DNA of 64,000 nucleotides from Streptomyces lichenis. Lineage in GTDB: Bacteria; Actinomycetota; Actinomycetes; Streptomycetales; Streptomycetaceae. The stretch covers positions 1-64,000 of the forward strand of contig NZ_JALPTH010000010.1 of the NCBI RefSeq assembly GCF_023218175.1, in the 5' to 3' direction. Under the pieces are notes generated by a model. It did no database searches. It was not told where the DNA came from and was given only the letters and a program-made list of their open reading frames with translations. The position numbers and the translations under genes are program-made. Position 1 is the stretch's first letter, and each line of letters begins with the position of its first letter. Positions 16,186 through 24,312 of this stretch are shown piece after piece.

Positions 16186-19100
16186 ATGCGCGTCAACGTC
16201 CTCGGCCCCACCCAGGTCCACCGTGCCGACGGCACCCCCGTGCCGGTCGGCGGGGCGCGGCTGCGCGCGGTGCTGACCGTGCTGGCGCTGCGGGCCGGGC
16301 GCACCGTACCGCCGGGGACCCTGGTGGACGAGGTCTGGGCGGGCGACCCGCCCGCCGACGCGGCTGGCGCCCTCCAGGCCCTGATCGGCCGGCTGCGCCG
16401 CGCCCTCGGCCCGGACGCGGTGGTCTCGGTGGACGGCGGCTACCGGCTGGGGCCCGGCCCGGACGCCGTGGACCTGCACCGCTTCGAGCGGCTGACCGCC
16501 GAGGGGGTACGGGCGCTGGGCGCGGGCGACACCGAGGCGGCGCTCACCGCGCTGGACCGGGCGCTCGCCCTCTGGCACGGCGACCCCCTCGCCGACCTGC
16601 CCGACCGCACGGCCGAGGCGGCCCGCTGGGAGGCCCGCCGCACCGACGCGCAACGGGCCAGAGCGGCCGCGCTGCTGCCGGCCGGCCGGGCGGAGGAGGC
16701 GCTGCCGGAGCTGTCCGCGCTCTGCCGCGAGCACCCCTACGACGAGCCGCTGCACGCCCTGCGGCTGCGCGCGCTGCGGGACACCGGGCGGCGGGCCGAG
16801 GCGCTCGCCGGCTACGAGGAGGTGCGCCGCCGCCTCGCCGACGGCCTCGGCACCGACCCCGGACCCGAACTGCGCGCCCTCCACGCCGAACTGCTGACCC
16901 CTCCGACAGAGCCGGCCCCCGCGCCGGTAGCTGCGGCAGCTCCGGTAGGGCCGGTACGGCCGGTAGCTCCGGGAGTGCCGGTCGGGCCGGTGCGGCCGGA
17001 GGCCGCCGCGCCGGTGCGCCCGGGGGCCGGTTCCGCCGTGGGCCCGGAGGGTGGGGAGGGACAGACTGGGGCGGCGGCGCCCGTACACCCGGAGGGCGGG
17101 CCCCCGGAGGCCGGGGAGGTGCGGCCCGGGGCGGCGGCGCCCGTACACCCGGAGGCCGGGGAGGGCCAGCCCGGGGCGGCGCCTTCCGTACACCCGGAGG
17201 CCGGGCGTTCGGAGGCCGGGGAGGTACGGCCCGGGGCGGCGGCGCCCGTACACCCGGAGGCCGGGCGTCCGAGGGCCGTGGGGGTACAGCCCCAGGTGGC
17301 GCCTCCCGTACACCCGGAGGCCGAGGTGGCACCCCCGGGGGCACCGGCGGTACGCCCCGAGACCGGTCCGGTACGCCAGGAGCAGCACCCCGCCCCCGCA
17401 TCCCCGGCCCCCGCCCCCGTATCCCCCGGGCCTCGCCCGGCTCCCGCCGTCCCTGGCAACCTTCGGGCTCGGCTCACCAGCTTCGTGGGGCGGGAGGCCG
17501 ATATCGCCACCGTCCTGGCCGACCTGGGGCGCTCCCGGCTGGTGACCCTGCTGGGGCCGGGCGGCTCCGGCAAGACCCGGCTGTCGCAGGAGGCCGCCGA
17601 GCGGGGCGCCGGGGCGTGGCCGGACGGGGTGTGGCTGGCCGAGCTCGCCCCGGTGGACGACCCCGAGGCCGTACCGGACGCGGTGGTCACCGCCATCGGG
17701 GCGCGCGGCACGGTGCTGCACGGCGCCGGGGCGGAGGAGCTGCGGGCCGTGGAGCGGCACGGGGGTGGGCGCGCGGGCGCCGGCGCGGCCCTCGCCCGGC
17801 TGGTCGAGCACTGCGCGGACCGCCGCATGCTGCTTCTGCTGGACAACTGCGAACACGTCGTCGGCGCCGCCGCCGAGCTGGCCGAGCGGCTGCTGGCGGC
17901 CTGCCCCGGGCTCACCGTCCTCGCCACCAGCCGGGAGCCGCTGGGCGTCCCCGGTGAGCAGGTCCGCCCGGTCGACCCGCTGCCCGGGCCGAGCGCCCTG
18001 GAACTGCTCGGCCACCGGGGCGCCGCCGCCCGGCCCGGCTTCGACCCCGCCGACGCGCCGGAGGCCTGCGCCGAGATCTGCCGCCGGCTGGACGGCCTGC
18101 CGCTCGCCATCGAGCTGGCCGCCGCCCGGCTGCGCGCCCTGACCCCGGCGCAGATCGCGGCCCGGCTGGACGACCGGTTCCGACTGCTCACCGGCGGCAG
18201 CCGCACCGTGCTGCCCCGCCAGCAGACCCTGCGCGCGGTGGTCGACTGGTCCTGGGACCTGCTGGACGAGGCGGAGCGGACGGTGCTGCGCCGGCTCTCC
18301 GTCTTCTCCGGCGGCTGCGACCTGGAGGCCGCCGAGGCGGTCTGCGCCACCGCCGGCGCCATGGACCTGCTCGGCTCGCTGGTCGACAAGTCGCTGGTGC
18401 TCGCCGTGCCGGCGGCCGACGGGCAGATGCGCTACCGGCTGCTGGAGACCGTCGCCGAGTACGGCGCCGAGCGCCTGGACGAGGCCGGCGACCGGGCCGC
18501 CACCGAACGGCGCCACCTCGTCCACTACCGGGAGCTGGCCCGCACCACCGACCCCGAGCTGCGCGGGCCGCGCCAGCGCGCCGCCCTGGACCGGTTCCAG
18601 CGGGAGTACGAGAACCTGCGCGGCGCCCTGCGCCGGGCCGTCGCCGCCCGGGACGAGCAGGAGGCGCTCTGCCTGGTGCACAGCCTGGCCCGCTACTGGC
18701 AGATGCGGGACCTGCGCGCCGACGCCCAGCACTTCAGCGGCGCCACCGCCGCGCTCGGCCCCGACCCGTACGCCGAGCCGGTGCGGCCCGCGCCCCCGCT
18801 GACCGCCTCCTGCACCGACGCCCCGCCCCCGATGAGCGAGGAGCTGCTGTGGGAGGCGCGGCGCGGCAACGCGCTGATGCACATGGTCTTCATGGACCAC
18901 TACGCCGCCAACTGGATCGACCCGGACGGCCAGGCCCGGATGAGTGCCATCCGGGCCGCCTACCGGCCCGGGCTGCCCCAGACCTGCCGGATGCCCGGAG
19001 GCCTGTGGATCTACGCGCTGCTGGGCCTGGGCGATGCCGCGCTGCTGCGGGAGGTGCTGGACGCCACCGTGCGGACCTGCCGCGAACTCGGCTACGCGTG

Positions 19101-20073
19101 GGAGCTGGCCAACGCCCTCGGTGTCCGGGCCCAGTTGCTCGCCAATGTCGCGGAGACGGCGATCGACGCGGCCCGCGACGCCGAGGAGAGCCTGGAGGTC
19201 TTCGAGCGGGTGGGGGACTCCTGGGGGACCGCCGAGGCGCTGTCGGCGCGCGGTGAGGCCCGGGAGCTGCTGGACGACTACGAGGGGGCCGGACGCGACT
19301 ACGCCGCCGCCGTCGGCCACGCCGAGCTGCTCGGCGCCCAGGGGCAGCGGTCGCTGCTGCGGGTGCGGTACGCCCAGACGCTCGTCCAGCGCGGGCGGCG
19401 GGCCGAGGGGGAGGCCATCCTCCGCGAGGTGCTGGCCGCCGGACGGGCGGAGGCCCACGAGGCCGTCGCCCCGGCCCGGGTCTTCCTCGCCCTGCTGCTC
19501 GGGCACACCGGCCGCACCGCTGAGGCGCGGGACCAACTGGCCGAGCTGAACAGGGAGTCCGGTACGGAGTCGATGGCGCTGTTCCACGGCTTCGTGATCG
19601 GCACCCTCGCCTGGCTGGACACCCTGGACGGGCGGTACGCCGAGGCCCTGGCCCTGGTGCGGCAGGCCATGGACCGGGCCCGGGAGCCGCTGGCGCTGAG
19701 CCTGGCCCCCAACATGCTGGCGGTCCATCTGATCACCGCCAGCCGGGCGGCCACCGGTCTCGGCGGGCCGCACGCCCGTACCGGCGCCGTGCTGATCGGG
19801 GCCGCCGACGCGCTGCGGCCGCCGGGGTACCGGGGCTCCCCGATGGAGCGCGAGAGCCGGGCGGACGCGGCGGCGGCGGCCCGGGCGGCGCTGGGCGCGG
19901 AGGCCTTCGAGGCCGCGTACGCCGAGGGCGGCGGGCTCACCCTGGAGCAGGCCGCCGCCCTCGTCCCCGTACCGGACCCCCGCCCGGACACGGCCCCCGG
20001 CCCGGAGCCGTTCGCCGGCCTCAGGTCTTCTTCCGGAACCGCGCGACCGCCAGCGGGGCCGCGATCAGGGTGA
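16186..20073 (+). CDS. SARP/AfsR-type transcriptional regulator with NTPase and TPR domains
   Basis: A 1295-residue activator. An OmpR-like winged helix (about 1-90, RVNVLGPTQVHRADG) and the bacterial transcriptional activation domain (about 95-240) form the SARP part. A Pro/Ala/Gly/His-rich linker (about 245-425) contains six PVHPEAG-type repeats. An NB-ARC/STAND NTPase follows, with Walker A GPGGSGKTR and LLLLDNCEHVV as Walker B, then TPR-like helices to the end. Such proteins activate secondary-metabolite or export genes by binding 11-bp-spaced repeats. Exactly such repeats lie before the neighbouring exporter. Its last 53 bp overlap the 3' end of the convergent permease gene. Confidence 0.92.
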   Translation: MRVNVLGPTQVHRADGTPVPVGGARLRAVLTVLALRAGRTVPPGTLVDEVWAGDPPADAAGALQALIGRLRRALGPDAVVSVDGGYRLGPGPDAVDLHRFERLTAEGVRALGAGDTEAALTALDRALALWHGDPLADLPDRTAEAARWEARRTDAQRARAAALLPAGRAEEALPELSALCREHPYDEPLHALRLRALRDTGRRAEALAGYEEVRRRLADGLGTDPGPELRALHAELLTPPTEPAPAPVAAAAPVGPVRPVAPGVPVGPVRPEAAAPVRPGAGSAVGPEGGEGQTGAAAPVHPEGGPPEAGEVRPGAAAPVHPEAGEGQPGAAPSVHPEAGRSEAGEVRPGAAAPVHPEAGRPRAVGVQPQVAPPVHPEAEVAPPGAPAVRPETGPVRQEQHPAPASPAPAPVSPGPRPAPAVPGNLRARLTSFVGREADIATVLADLGRSRLVTLLGPGGSGKTRLSQEAAERGAGAWPDGVWLAELAPVDDPEAVPDAVVTAIGARGTVLHGAGAEELRAVERHGGGRAGAGAALARLVEHCADRRMLLLLDNCEHVVGAAAELAERLLAACPGLTVLATSREPLGVPGEQVRPVDPLPGPSALELLGHRGAAARPGFDPADAPEACAEICRRLDGLPLAIELAAARLRALTPAQIAARLDDRFRLLTGGSRTVLPRQQTLRAVVDWSWDLLDEAERTVLRRLSVFSGGCDLEAAEAVCATAGAMDLLGSLVDKSLVLAVPAADGQMRYRLLETVAEYGAERLDEAGDRAATERRHLVHYRELARTTDPELRGPRQRAALDRFQREYENLRGALRRAVAARDEQEALCLVHSLARYWQMRDLRADAQHFSGATAALGPDPYAEPVRPAPPLTASCTDAPPPMSEELLWEARRGNALMHMVFMDHYAANWIDPDGQARMSAIRAAYRPGLPQTCRMPGGLWIYALLGLGDAALLREVLDATVRTCRELGYAWELANALGVRAQLLANVAETAIDAARDAEESLEVFERVGDSWGTAEALSARGEARELLDDYEGAGRDYAAAVGHAELLGAQGQRSLLRVRYAQTLVQRGRRAEGEAILREVLAAGRAEAHEAVAPARVFLALLLGHTGRTAEARDQLAELNRESGTESMALFHGFVIGTLAWLDTLDGRYAEALALVRQAMDRAREPLALSLAPNMLAVHLITASRAATGLGGPHARTGAVLIGAADALRPPGYRGSPMERESRADAAAAARAALGAEAFEAAYAEGGGLTLEQAAALVPVPDPRPDTAPGPEPFAGLRSSSGTARPPAGPRSG
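17070..17330 (+). repeat. In-frame ~60-bp linker repeats in the SARP gene
   Basis: Six copies of a unit starting (g)cggcgcccgtacacccgga, spaced about 45-60 bp apart, encode AAAPVHPEAGxxxAGEVRPG with some 15-residue short versions. The repeats keep frame and lie between the BTAD and NTPase domains. Confidence 0.85.
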
Positions 20074-20866
20074 TCCCCGCCGACCAGGCCAGCGTCATCC
20101 ACACCGGGTGGGCGACCGCGCCCCCGCCCATCAGCCCGCGGGCCGCGTCGGCCAGGTTGGAGAGCGGGTTGTAGTCGGTGAAGGCCTGGAGCCAGCCGGG
20201 CATGGTGCTCGGCGGGGCGAAGATCGAGGAGCCGAACTGGAGCGGCATCAGCACCAGCATGGCCATGCCCTGCACCGCCTGGGCCGTCGGCAGCGCCAGC
20301 CCGAGCAGCATGAACACCCACATCAGCGCGGAGCCGAAGGCGGCCGACAGCGCGACCGCCGCCAGCAGCCCGCCGACCGAGGTCTTGATCTCCATGCCGA
20401 GCAGGAAGCCCATGCCCAGCAGGATGGCGGTCGCCACCAGCATCCGGCCGAGCTCGACCACGATCTTGGCGACGAGCACCGAGGAGCGGGCGATCGGCAT
20501 GGTCCGGAACCGGTCCATCACGCCCTTGCGGAAGTCGTCGTTGATACCGGTGCCGATGCCCATGGCGACGTTCATCCCCATCATGGCCATCAGTCCGGGC
20601 ACCAGGTAGTTGACGTAGTCCTCCTGCCGGCCCTGACCGGCGATCGCGCCGCCGAAGACATAGACGAAGAGCAGCACGAAGATGATCGGCATCAGCAGGA
20701 CGTCGAACATCGACTCCGGGTCCTGCTTGATCTGGAGGACGTTCCGCCGGGCCAGGGCGCCGATGTGCCGCAGATGGGAGCGGAGCCCGATCCGCTCCCC
20801 GCCGCCCGCAACGGTGGACGCGCTCGTGGTGCCGGCGGTGGGACGGGTGGTGGTGGCGGTGCTCAT
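20021..20866 (-). CDS. ABC-2 type exporter permease (DrrB-like)
   Basis: A 281-residue ABC-2 permease with six membrane helices. The N-terminal cytoplasmic segment HLRHIGALARRNVLQIKQDPE and the conserved YVNYLVPGLMAMMGMNVAMG and MDRFRTMPIARSSVL blocks are characteristic of DrrB/daunorubicin-type exporters. ATG at 20866 overlaps the ATPase stop (ATGA), so the two are coupled. The gene's last 53 bp are antisense to the end of the SARP gene, an unusual overlap of two conserved coding regions. Confidence 0.92.
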   Translation of the reverse strand: MSTATTTRPTAGTTSASTVAGGGERIGLRSHLRHIGALARRNVLQIKQDPESMFDVLLMPIIFVLLFVYVFGGAIAGQGRQEDYVNYLVPGLMAMMGMNVAMGIGTGINDDFRKGVMDRFRTMPIARSSVLVAKIVVELGRMLVATAILLGMGFLLGMEIKTSVGGLLAAVALSAAFGSALMWVFMLLGLALPTAQAVQGMAMLVLMPLQFGSSIFAPPSTMPGWLQAFTDYNPLSNLADAARGLMGGGAVAHPVWMTLAWSAGITLIAAPLAVARFRKKT

Positions 20867-21879
20867 ACGGTGACCTCCTCGGCGACCGGGTCGGACTCGG
20901 GGTTCGCCGTGCCGTCGGCGATCGGCGCCTTGGAGCCGGTGACCGCGAGGAACACCTCGTCCAGGGTGGGAAGCTGGGTCGCCAGATGGGCGACGGCGAA
21001 GCCGCGCTCGGCCAGCAGCCCGACGACGGCGGTGAGTTGTGTGTCGCTGAGGATGGGTACGTAGAGCTGGCCCTCGTCGGGGACGGCGGTCGCCCCGGCC
21101 ACCCCGCCGAGCCCGGTCTCGTCCAGCGCCCGCACCATGGCGGGCACCACGGCCGGGTCGACCGGGCGGATCTGGAGGGTGCGCCCGCCCACCCGCGCCT
21201 TCAGCTCGTCGATCCCGCCGCGCGCGATGACCCGGCCCCGGTCCACCACGGTCAGCTCGGAGGCCAACTGCTCGGCCTCCTCCATGTACTGGGTGGTGAG
21301 CAGCACGGTGGCCCCCTCGGCCACCATGGCGCGCACCTCGTCCCAGACCTCGTTGCGGGTGCGCGGGTCCAGGCCGGTGGTCGGCTCGTCCAGGTAGAGC
21401 ACGGCGGGCCGGCCGATCATGGAGGCGGCCAGGTCGAGCCGGCGCCGCATACCGCCGGAGTACCCGGCGGCCACCCGGCGCGCCGCCTCGGTCAGCGAGA
21501 ACCGCTCCAGCAGCTCGTCCGCGCGGCGGCGGGCGTCCCGGCGGGAGAGGTCGAGCAGCCGCCCGATCATGTAGAGGTTCTCCCAGCCGGACAGCTTCTC
21601 GTCCACCGAGGCGTACTGGCCGGTGAGCCCGATGGCCCGGCGCAGTTCGCGCGGCTGGCGGACCACGTCGTACCCGGCGACGGTCGCGGTCCCGGCGTCC
21701 GGGACGACCAGGGTGGACAGGCAGCGGACCAGGGTGGTCTTCCCGGCCCCGTTGGGCCCCAGCACCCCGAGGACGGTGCCTTCGCGGACCTCCAGGTCCA
21801 CCCCGTCCAGGGCTTTGGTCTCGCCGTAGTGCTTCACGAGGCCCCGGACCTCGACGGCGTTGGTGTCGGATCGTGTCAT
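20863..21879 (-). CDS. ABC exporter ATP-binding protein (DrrA-like)
   Basis: A 338-residue ATPase with Walker A GPNGAGKTT, signature YSGGMRRRLDLA, Walker B AVLYLDEPTTGLD and the C-terminal ~90-residue extension with LPTLDEVFLAVTG typical of DrrA. It should power the DrrB-like permease in drug or metabolite export. ATG at 21879 is preceded 6 nt upstream by TGGAAT, with no ribosome binding site, so the transcript is probably leaderless. Upstream heptamer repeats point to SARP activation. Confidence 0.93.
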   Translation of the reverse strand: MTRSDTNAVEVRGLVKHYGETKALDGVDLEVREGTVLGVLGPNGAGKTTLVRCLSTLVVPDAGTATVAGYDVVRQPRELRRAIGLTGQYASVDEKLSGWENLYMIGRLLDLSRRDARRRADELLERFSLTEAARRVAAGYSGGMRRRLDLAASMIGRPAVLYLDEPTTGLDPRTRNEVWDEVRAMVAEGATVLLTTQYMEEAEQLASELTVVDRGRVIARGGIDELKARVGGRTLQIRPVDPAVVPAMVRALDETGLGGVAGATAVPDEGQLYVPILSDTQLTAVVGLLAERGFAVAHLATQLPTLDEVFLAVTGSKAPIADGTANPESDPVAEEVTV

Positions 21880-21885
21880 GGCCCC

Positions 21886-21974
21886 ATTCCATCGCCCGCC
21901 ACTGACAATCCACCGACGGGCGGGTCGGCTCCACCGACAGACCACCGACACAGCGCCGACAGACCACCGACACG
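21886..21974 (-). promoter_or_regulatory. SARP-type activator site and -10 box of the exporter operon
   Basis: On the minus strand the heptamer GTCGGTG, or a close variant, starts at plus-strand ends 21970, 21959, 21948 and 21937 (11-bp spacing), and again at 21917 and 21906 (11-bp spacing). The last copy is GTCAGTG. It is followed by exactly 8 nt and then TGGAAT (21891-21886), the -10 box. SARP activators bind heptamers in 11-bp steps, with the last one 8 bp from the -10. The match in spacing is the evidence. Binding by the neighbouring SARP is inference. Confidence 0.75.
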
Positions 21975-21987
21975 GGGCCGGGACACA

Positions 21988-22024
21988 CGACGGCCCGCCG
22001 ATGGGGGATGTCGGCGGGCCGTCG
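21988..22024 (-). terminator. Hairpin terminator of panB
   Basis: A perfect 14-bp stem (CGACGGCCCGCCGA at 21988-22001, its complement at 22011-22024) with a 9-nt loop lies 27 bp beyond the panB stop. There is no T-run, as is usual in this GC range. Confidence 0.8.
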
Positions 22025-22050
22025 CGGTGTGCCGCAGTGGCTTTGAAGGG

Positions 22051-22914
22051 CTAGTGGAAGGTGTGCTCCTCCTGCGGGAACGTTCCGCCTGCCACATCGC
22101 CCGCGAAGGCGCGGGCCGCGTCGCCGAGGGTGCGGCGCAGGTCGGCGTACTGCTTGGTGAAGCGCGGGACCTTGCCGCCGGTGAGCCCGGCCATGTCGGT
22201 CCACACCAGCACCTGGGCGTCGGTGTCGGGCCCGGCGCCGATGCCGATGGTGGGGATGTGCAGCGAGCGGGTCACCTCGGCGGCCAGCTCGGCCGGGACG
22301 AGCTCCAGCACCACCGCGAACGCCCCCGCGTCCTGCGCGGCCTTGGCGTCCCGCAGCAGCCGGTGCGCGGCCTCGTCACCGCGGCCCTGCACCCGGTAGC
22401 CGAGGGTGTTGACGGACTGCGGGGTCAGGCCCAGGTGGGACATGACCGGGATGCCGGCCTGGACCAGCAGCTCGGTCTGGGGCAGCGAGCGCTCGCCGCC
22501 CTCCAGCTTGATCGCGCCGACCCCGGACTCCTTCACCAGCCGGGTCGCCGAGCGCAGCGCCTGCACCGGGCCCTCCTGGTAGGAGCCGAACGGCAGGTCG
22601 CCGACGACCATGGCCCGCCGGGTGCCGCGTACCACGGCGGCGGAGAGGATGGCGACCTCGTCGAGGGTGACGGGGACGGTGGTCTCGTAGCCGAGGTGGC
22701 AGTTGCCCATGGAGTCGCCGACCAGCAGCACCGGGATGCCGGACTCGTCGAAGACGGACGCGGTCATCGCGTCGTAGGCGGTGAGCATCGGCCACTTCTC
22801 GCCGCGCTCCTTGGCGGCGGCGATGTCGTGGACGGTGATGCGACGTGTGCCCGTGCCGCCGTACAGCGCTTTCGCACCGCCGGCGGGCTGCGTGGAGGCA
22901 GCCTGAAGCGTCAT
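22051..22914 (-). CDS. panB: 3-methyl-2-oxobutanoate hydroxymethyltransferase
   Basis: A 287-residue enzyme that adds a hydroxymethyl group from methylene-tetrahydrofolate to ketoisovalerate, the first step of pantothenate synthesis. Conserved blocks are KWPMLTAYDAMTASVFDESGIPVLLVGDSMGN, GDLPFGSYQE, AIKLEGGE and PVMSHLGLTPQ, with the metal-binding Asp residues in VGDS and VVGD. panD lies elsewhere in the window (45.6 kb), so the pathway genes are scattered. GGAG precedes the ATG by about 10 nt. Confidence 0.95.
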   Translation of the reverse strand: MTLQAASTQPAGGAKALYGGTGTRRITVHDIAAAKERGEKWPMLTAYDAMTASVFDESGIPVLLVGDSMGNCHLGYETTVPVTLDEVAILSAAVVRGTRRAMVVGDLPFGSYQEGPVQALRSATRLVKESGVGAIKLEGGERSLPQTELLVQAGIPVMSHLGLTPQSVNTLGYRVQGRGDEAAHRLLRDAKAAQDAGAFAVVLELVPAELAAEVTRSLHIPTIGIGAGPDTDAQVLVWTDMAGLTGGKVPRFTKQYADLRRTLGDAARAFAGDVAGGTFPQEEHTFH

Positions 22915-23186
22915 GGTGGAACGGCTCCTTCGTCATCTCGAGGCGCCCTGACGGCGTCCCCGGATCACGTCCATGGTGGCACCACGTGCCGTGTGGGGGG
23001 AAGTGGGCGCCCTTTTGTGCGCGTTGTGTCACAGCCCGCGCTCCGGCCGTGCCCGCCAGGAACCCCGCGGGCTTCCCGGCTCGTCCTCGTGGCAGTGCGG
23101 CCGTCCCCTCAGCCCCCGGGAATCCCCTAGGGTCGGGGGCGGCGTGTACGGCACGGCAGGGCAGGCAAGGCAGTGAGGACGGCGGT

Positions 23187-24209
23187 ATGGCGCGGGTGGA
23201 CGTGGCGGAGACGGGCAGCGGCGGCGCACAGGACCGGCGCCCCGAGTCCCGCATCCGGTCGGTGGTCGACCGCTGGCGCGGCGACCGCGGCGTCTGGCGC
23301 CGGGGGGTGCTGCTCGCGGTCTGCGCGGTGCTCACCGCACTGGTGATGATCTTCCACGCGCAGATCCCCAACCGGATCGGCAACCTCGGCAGCCTCACCG
23401 AGACCTTCCTGCCCTGGTTCGGGCTGGCGGTCCCGCTGATCGCGCTGGCCGCGCTCTGGCGCCGCTCGGCGACGGCGCTGGTCGCGGTCCTGCTGCCCGC
23501 GGTGGTGTGGGTCAACCTGTTCGCCGGGCTGATCACCGACAAGTCGGGCGAGGGCGGGGACCTGACGGTCGTCACCCACAACGTCAACGCCGACAACCCG
23601 GACGCGGCGGGGACGGCCCGCCAGGTCGCCGGGGAGGGCGCGGACGTGCTCGCCCTGGAGGAGCTGAGCCCGGGGATGGTCCCGGTGTACGAGAAGGCGC
23701 TGGCCGGGACGTATCCGCACCACTCGGTGCAGGGCACCGTCGGCCTGTGGAGCAAGTACCCCATCGACCGGGCCTCCCCGGTGGACATCCGGCTGGGCTG
23801 GACCCGCGCCATGCGGGCCACCGTCGCCGCGCCGTCCGGGGACGTCGCCGTGTACGTGGCCCACCTGCCCTCGGTGCGGGTCAAGCTGAACGCCGGGTTC
23901 ACCGCCTCCCAGCGGGACCGCAGCGCCGACGCGCTGGGCGAGGCCATCTCCCGGGAGCCGCTGGAGCGGGTGGTGCTGCTCGGCGACCTGAACGGCACGA
24001 TGAACGACCGCGCGCTGAAGGCGGTGACCTCGCAGATGCGCTCCACCCAGGGCGCGGCCGGGGACGGCATGGGCTTCAGCTGGCCGGCGTCGTTCCCGAT
24101 GGCGCGGATCGACCAGATCATGGTGCGGGGCGTGGAGCCGACGGCCTCCTGGTCGCTGTCCAAGACCACCAGCGACCACCTCCCGCTGGCCGCCCGCGTC
24201 CGCTTCTGA
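23187..24209 (+). CDS. Membrane-anchored endonuclease/exonuclease/phosphatase family protein
   Basis: A 340-residue protein with three N-terminal membrane helices (about residues 40-115) followed by an EEP-fold domain facing outside. Catalytic blocks are VVTHNVNADN (metal-binding Asn), VLALEELS (Glu), VVLLGDLNGT (Asp/Asn) and the C-terminal TSDHLPL with the Asp-His pair. Such proteins are extracellular nucleases or phosphodiesterases/phosphatases. The substrate cannot be told from sequence. ATG at 23187 follows GAGGA. Confidence 0.88.
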   Translation: MARVDVAETGSGGAQDRRPESRIRSVVDRWRGDRGVWRRGVLLAVCAVLTALVMIFHAQIPNRIGNLGSLTETFLPWFGLAVPLIALAALWRRSATALVAVLLPAVVWVNLFAGLITDKSGEGGDLTVVTHNVNADNPDAAGTARQVAGEGADVLALEELSPGMVPVYEKALAGTYPHHSVQGTVGLWSKYPIDRASPVDIRLGWTRAMRATVAAPSGDVAVYVAHLPSVRVKLNAGFTASQRDRSADALGEAISREPLERVVLLGDLNGTMNDRALKAVTSQMRSTQGAAGDGMGFSWPASFPMARIDQIMVRGVEPTASWSLSKTTSDHLPLAARVRF

Positions 24210-24265
24210 GCGGCCTTCCCGAGAATGAGTGCGGGCGCCCGGGAACAATCCCGCCGACCGCGTTT

Positions 24266-24280
24266 GTTCCGCTAGGGAAC
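24266..24280 (+). promoter_or_regulatory. Inverted repeat upstream of the MFS gene
   Basis: GTTCC and GGAAC are separated by 5 bp, 33 bp before the MFS start. A looser GTTCC-N7-GGAAC occurs again at about 37894. This may be an operator, with weak support. Confidence 0.3.
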
Positions 24281-24312
24281 TTACGCAGTCACACCGGAAG
24301 GCCCGCTTCTCC

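Noticed and set aside
15976..19773. A long minus-strand open frame opposite the SARP gene
   Set aside because: It is the antisense shadow of a clear SARP coding region. The protein is Gly/Val/His/Leu-rich without motifs.
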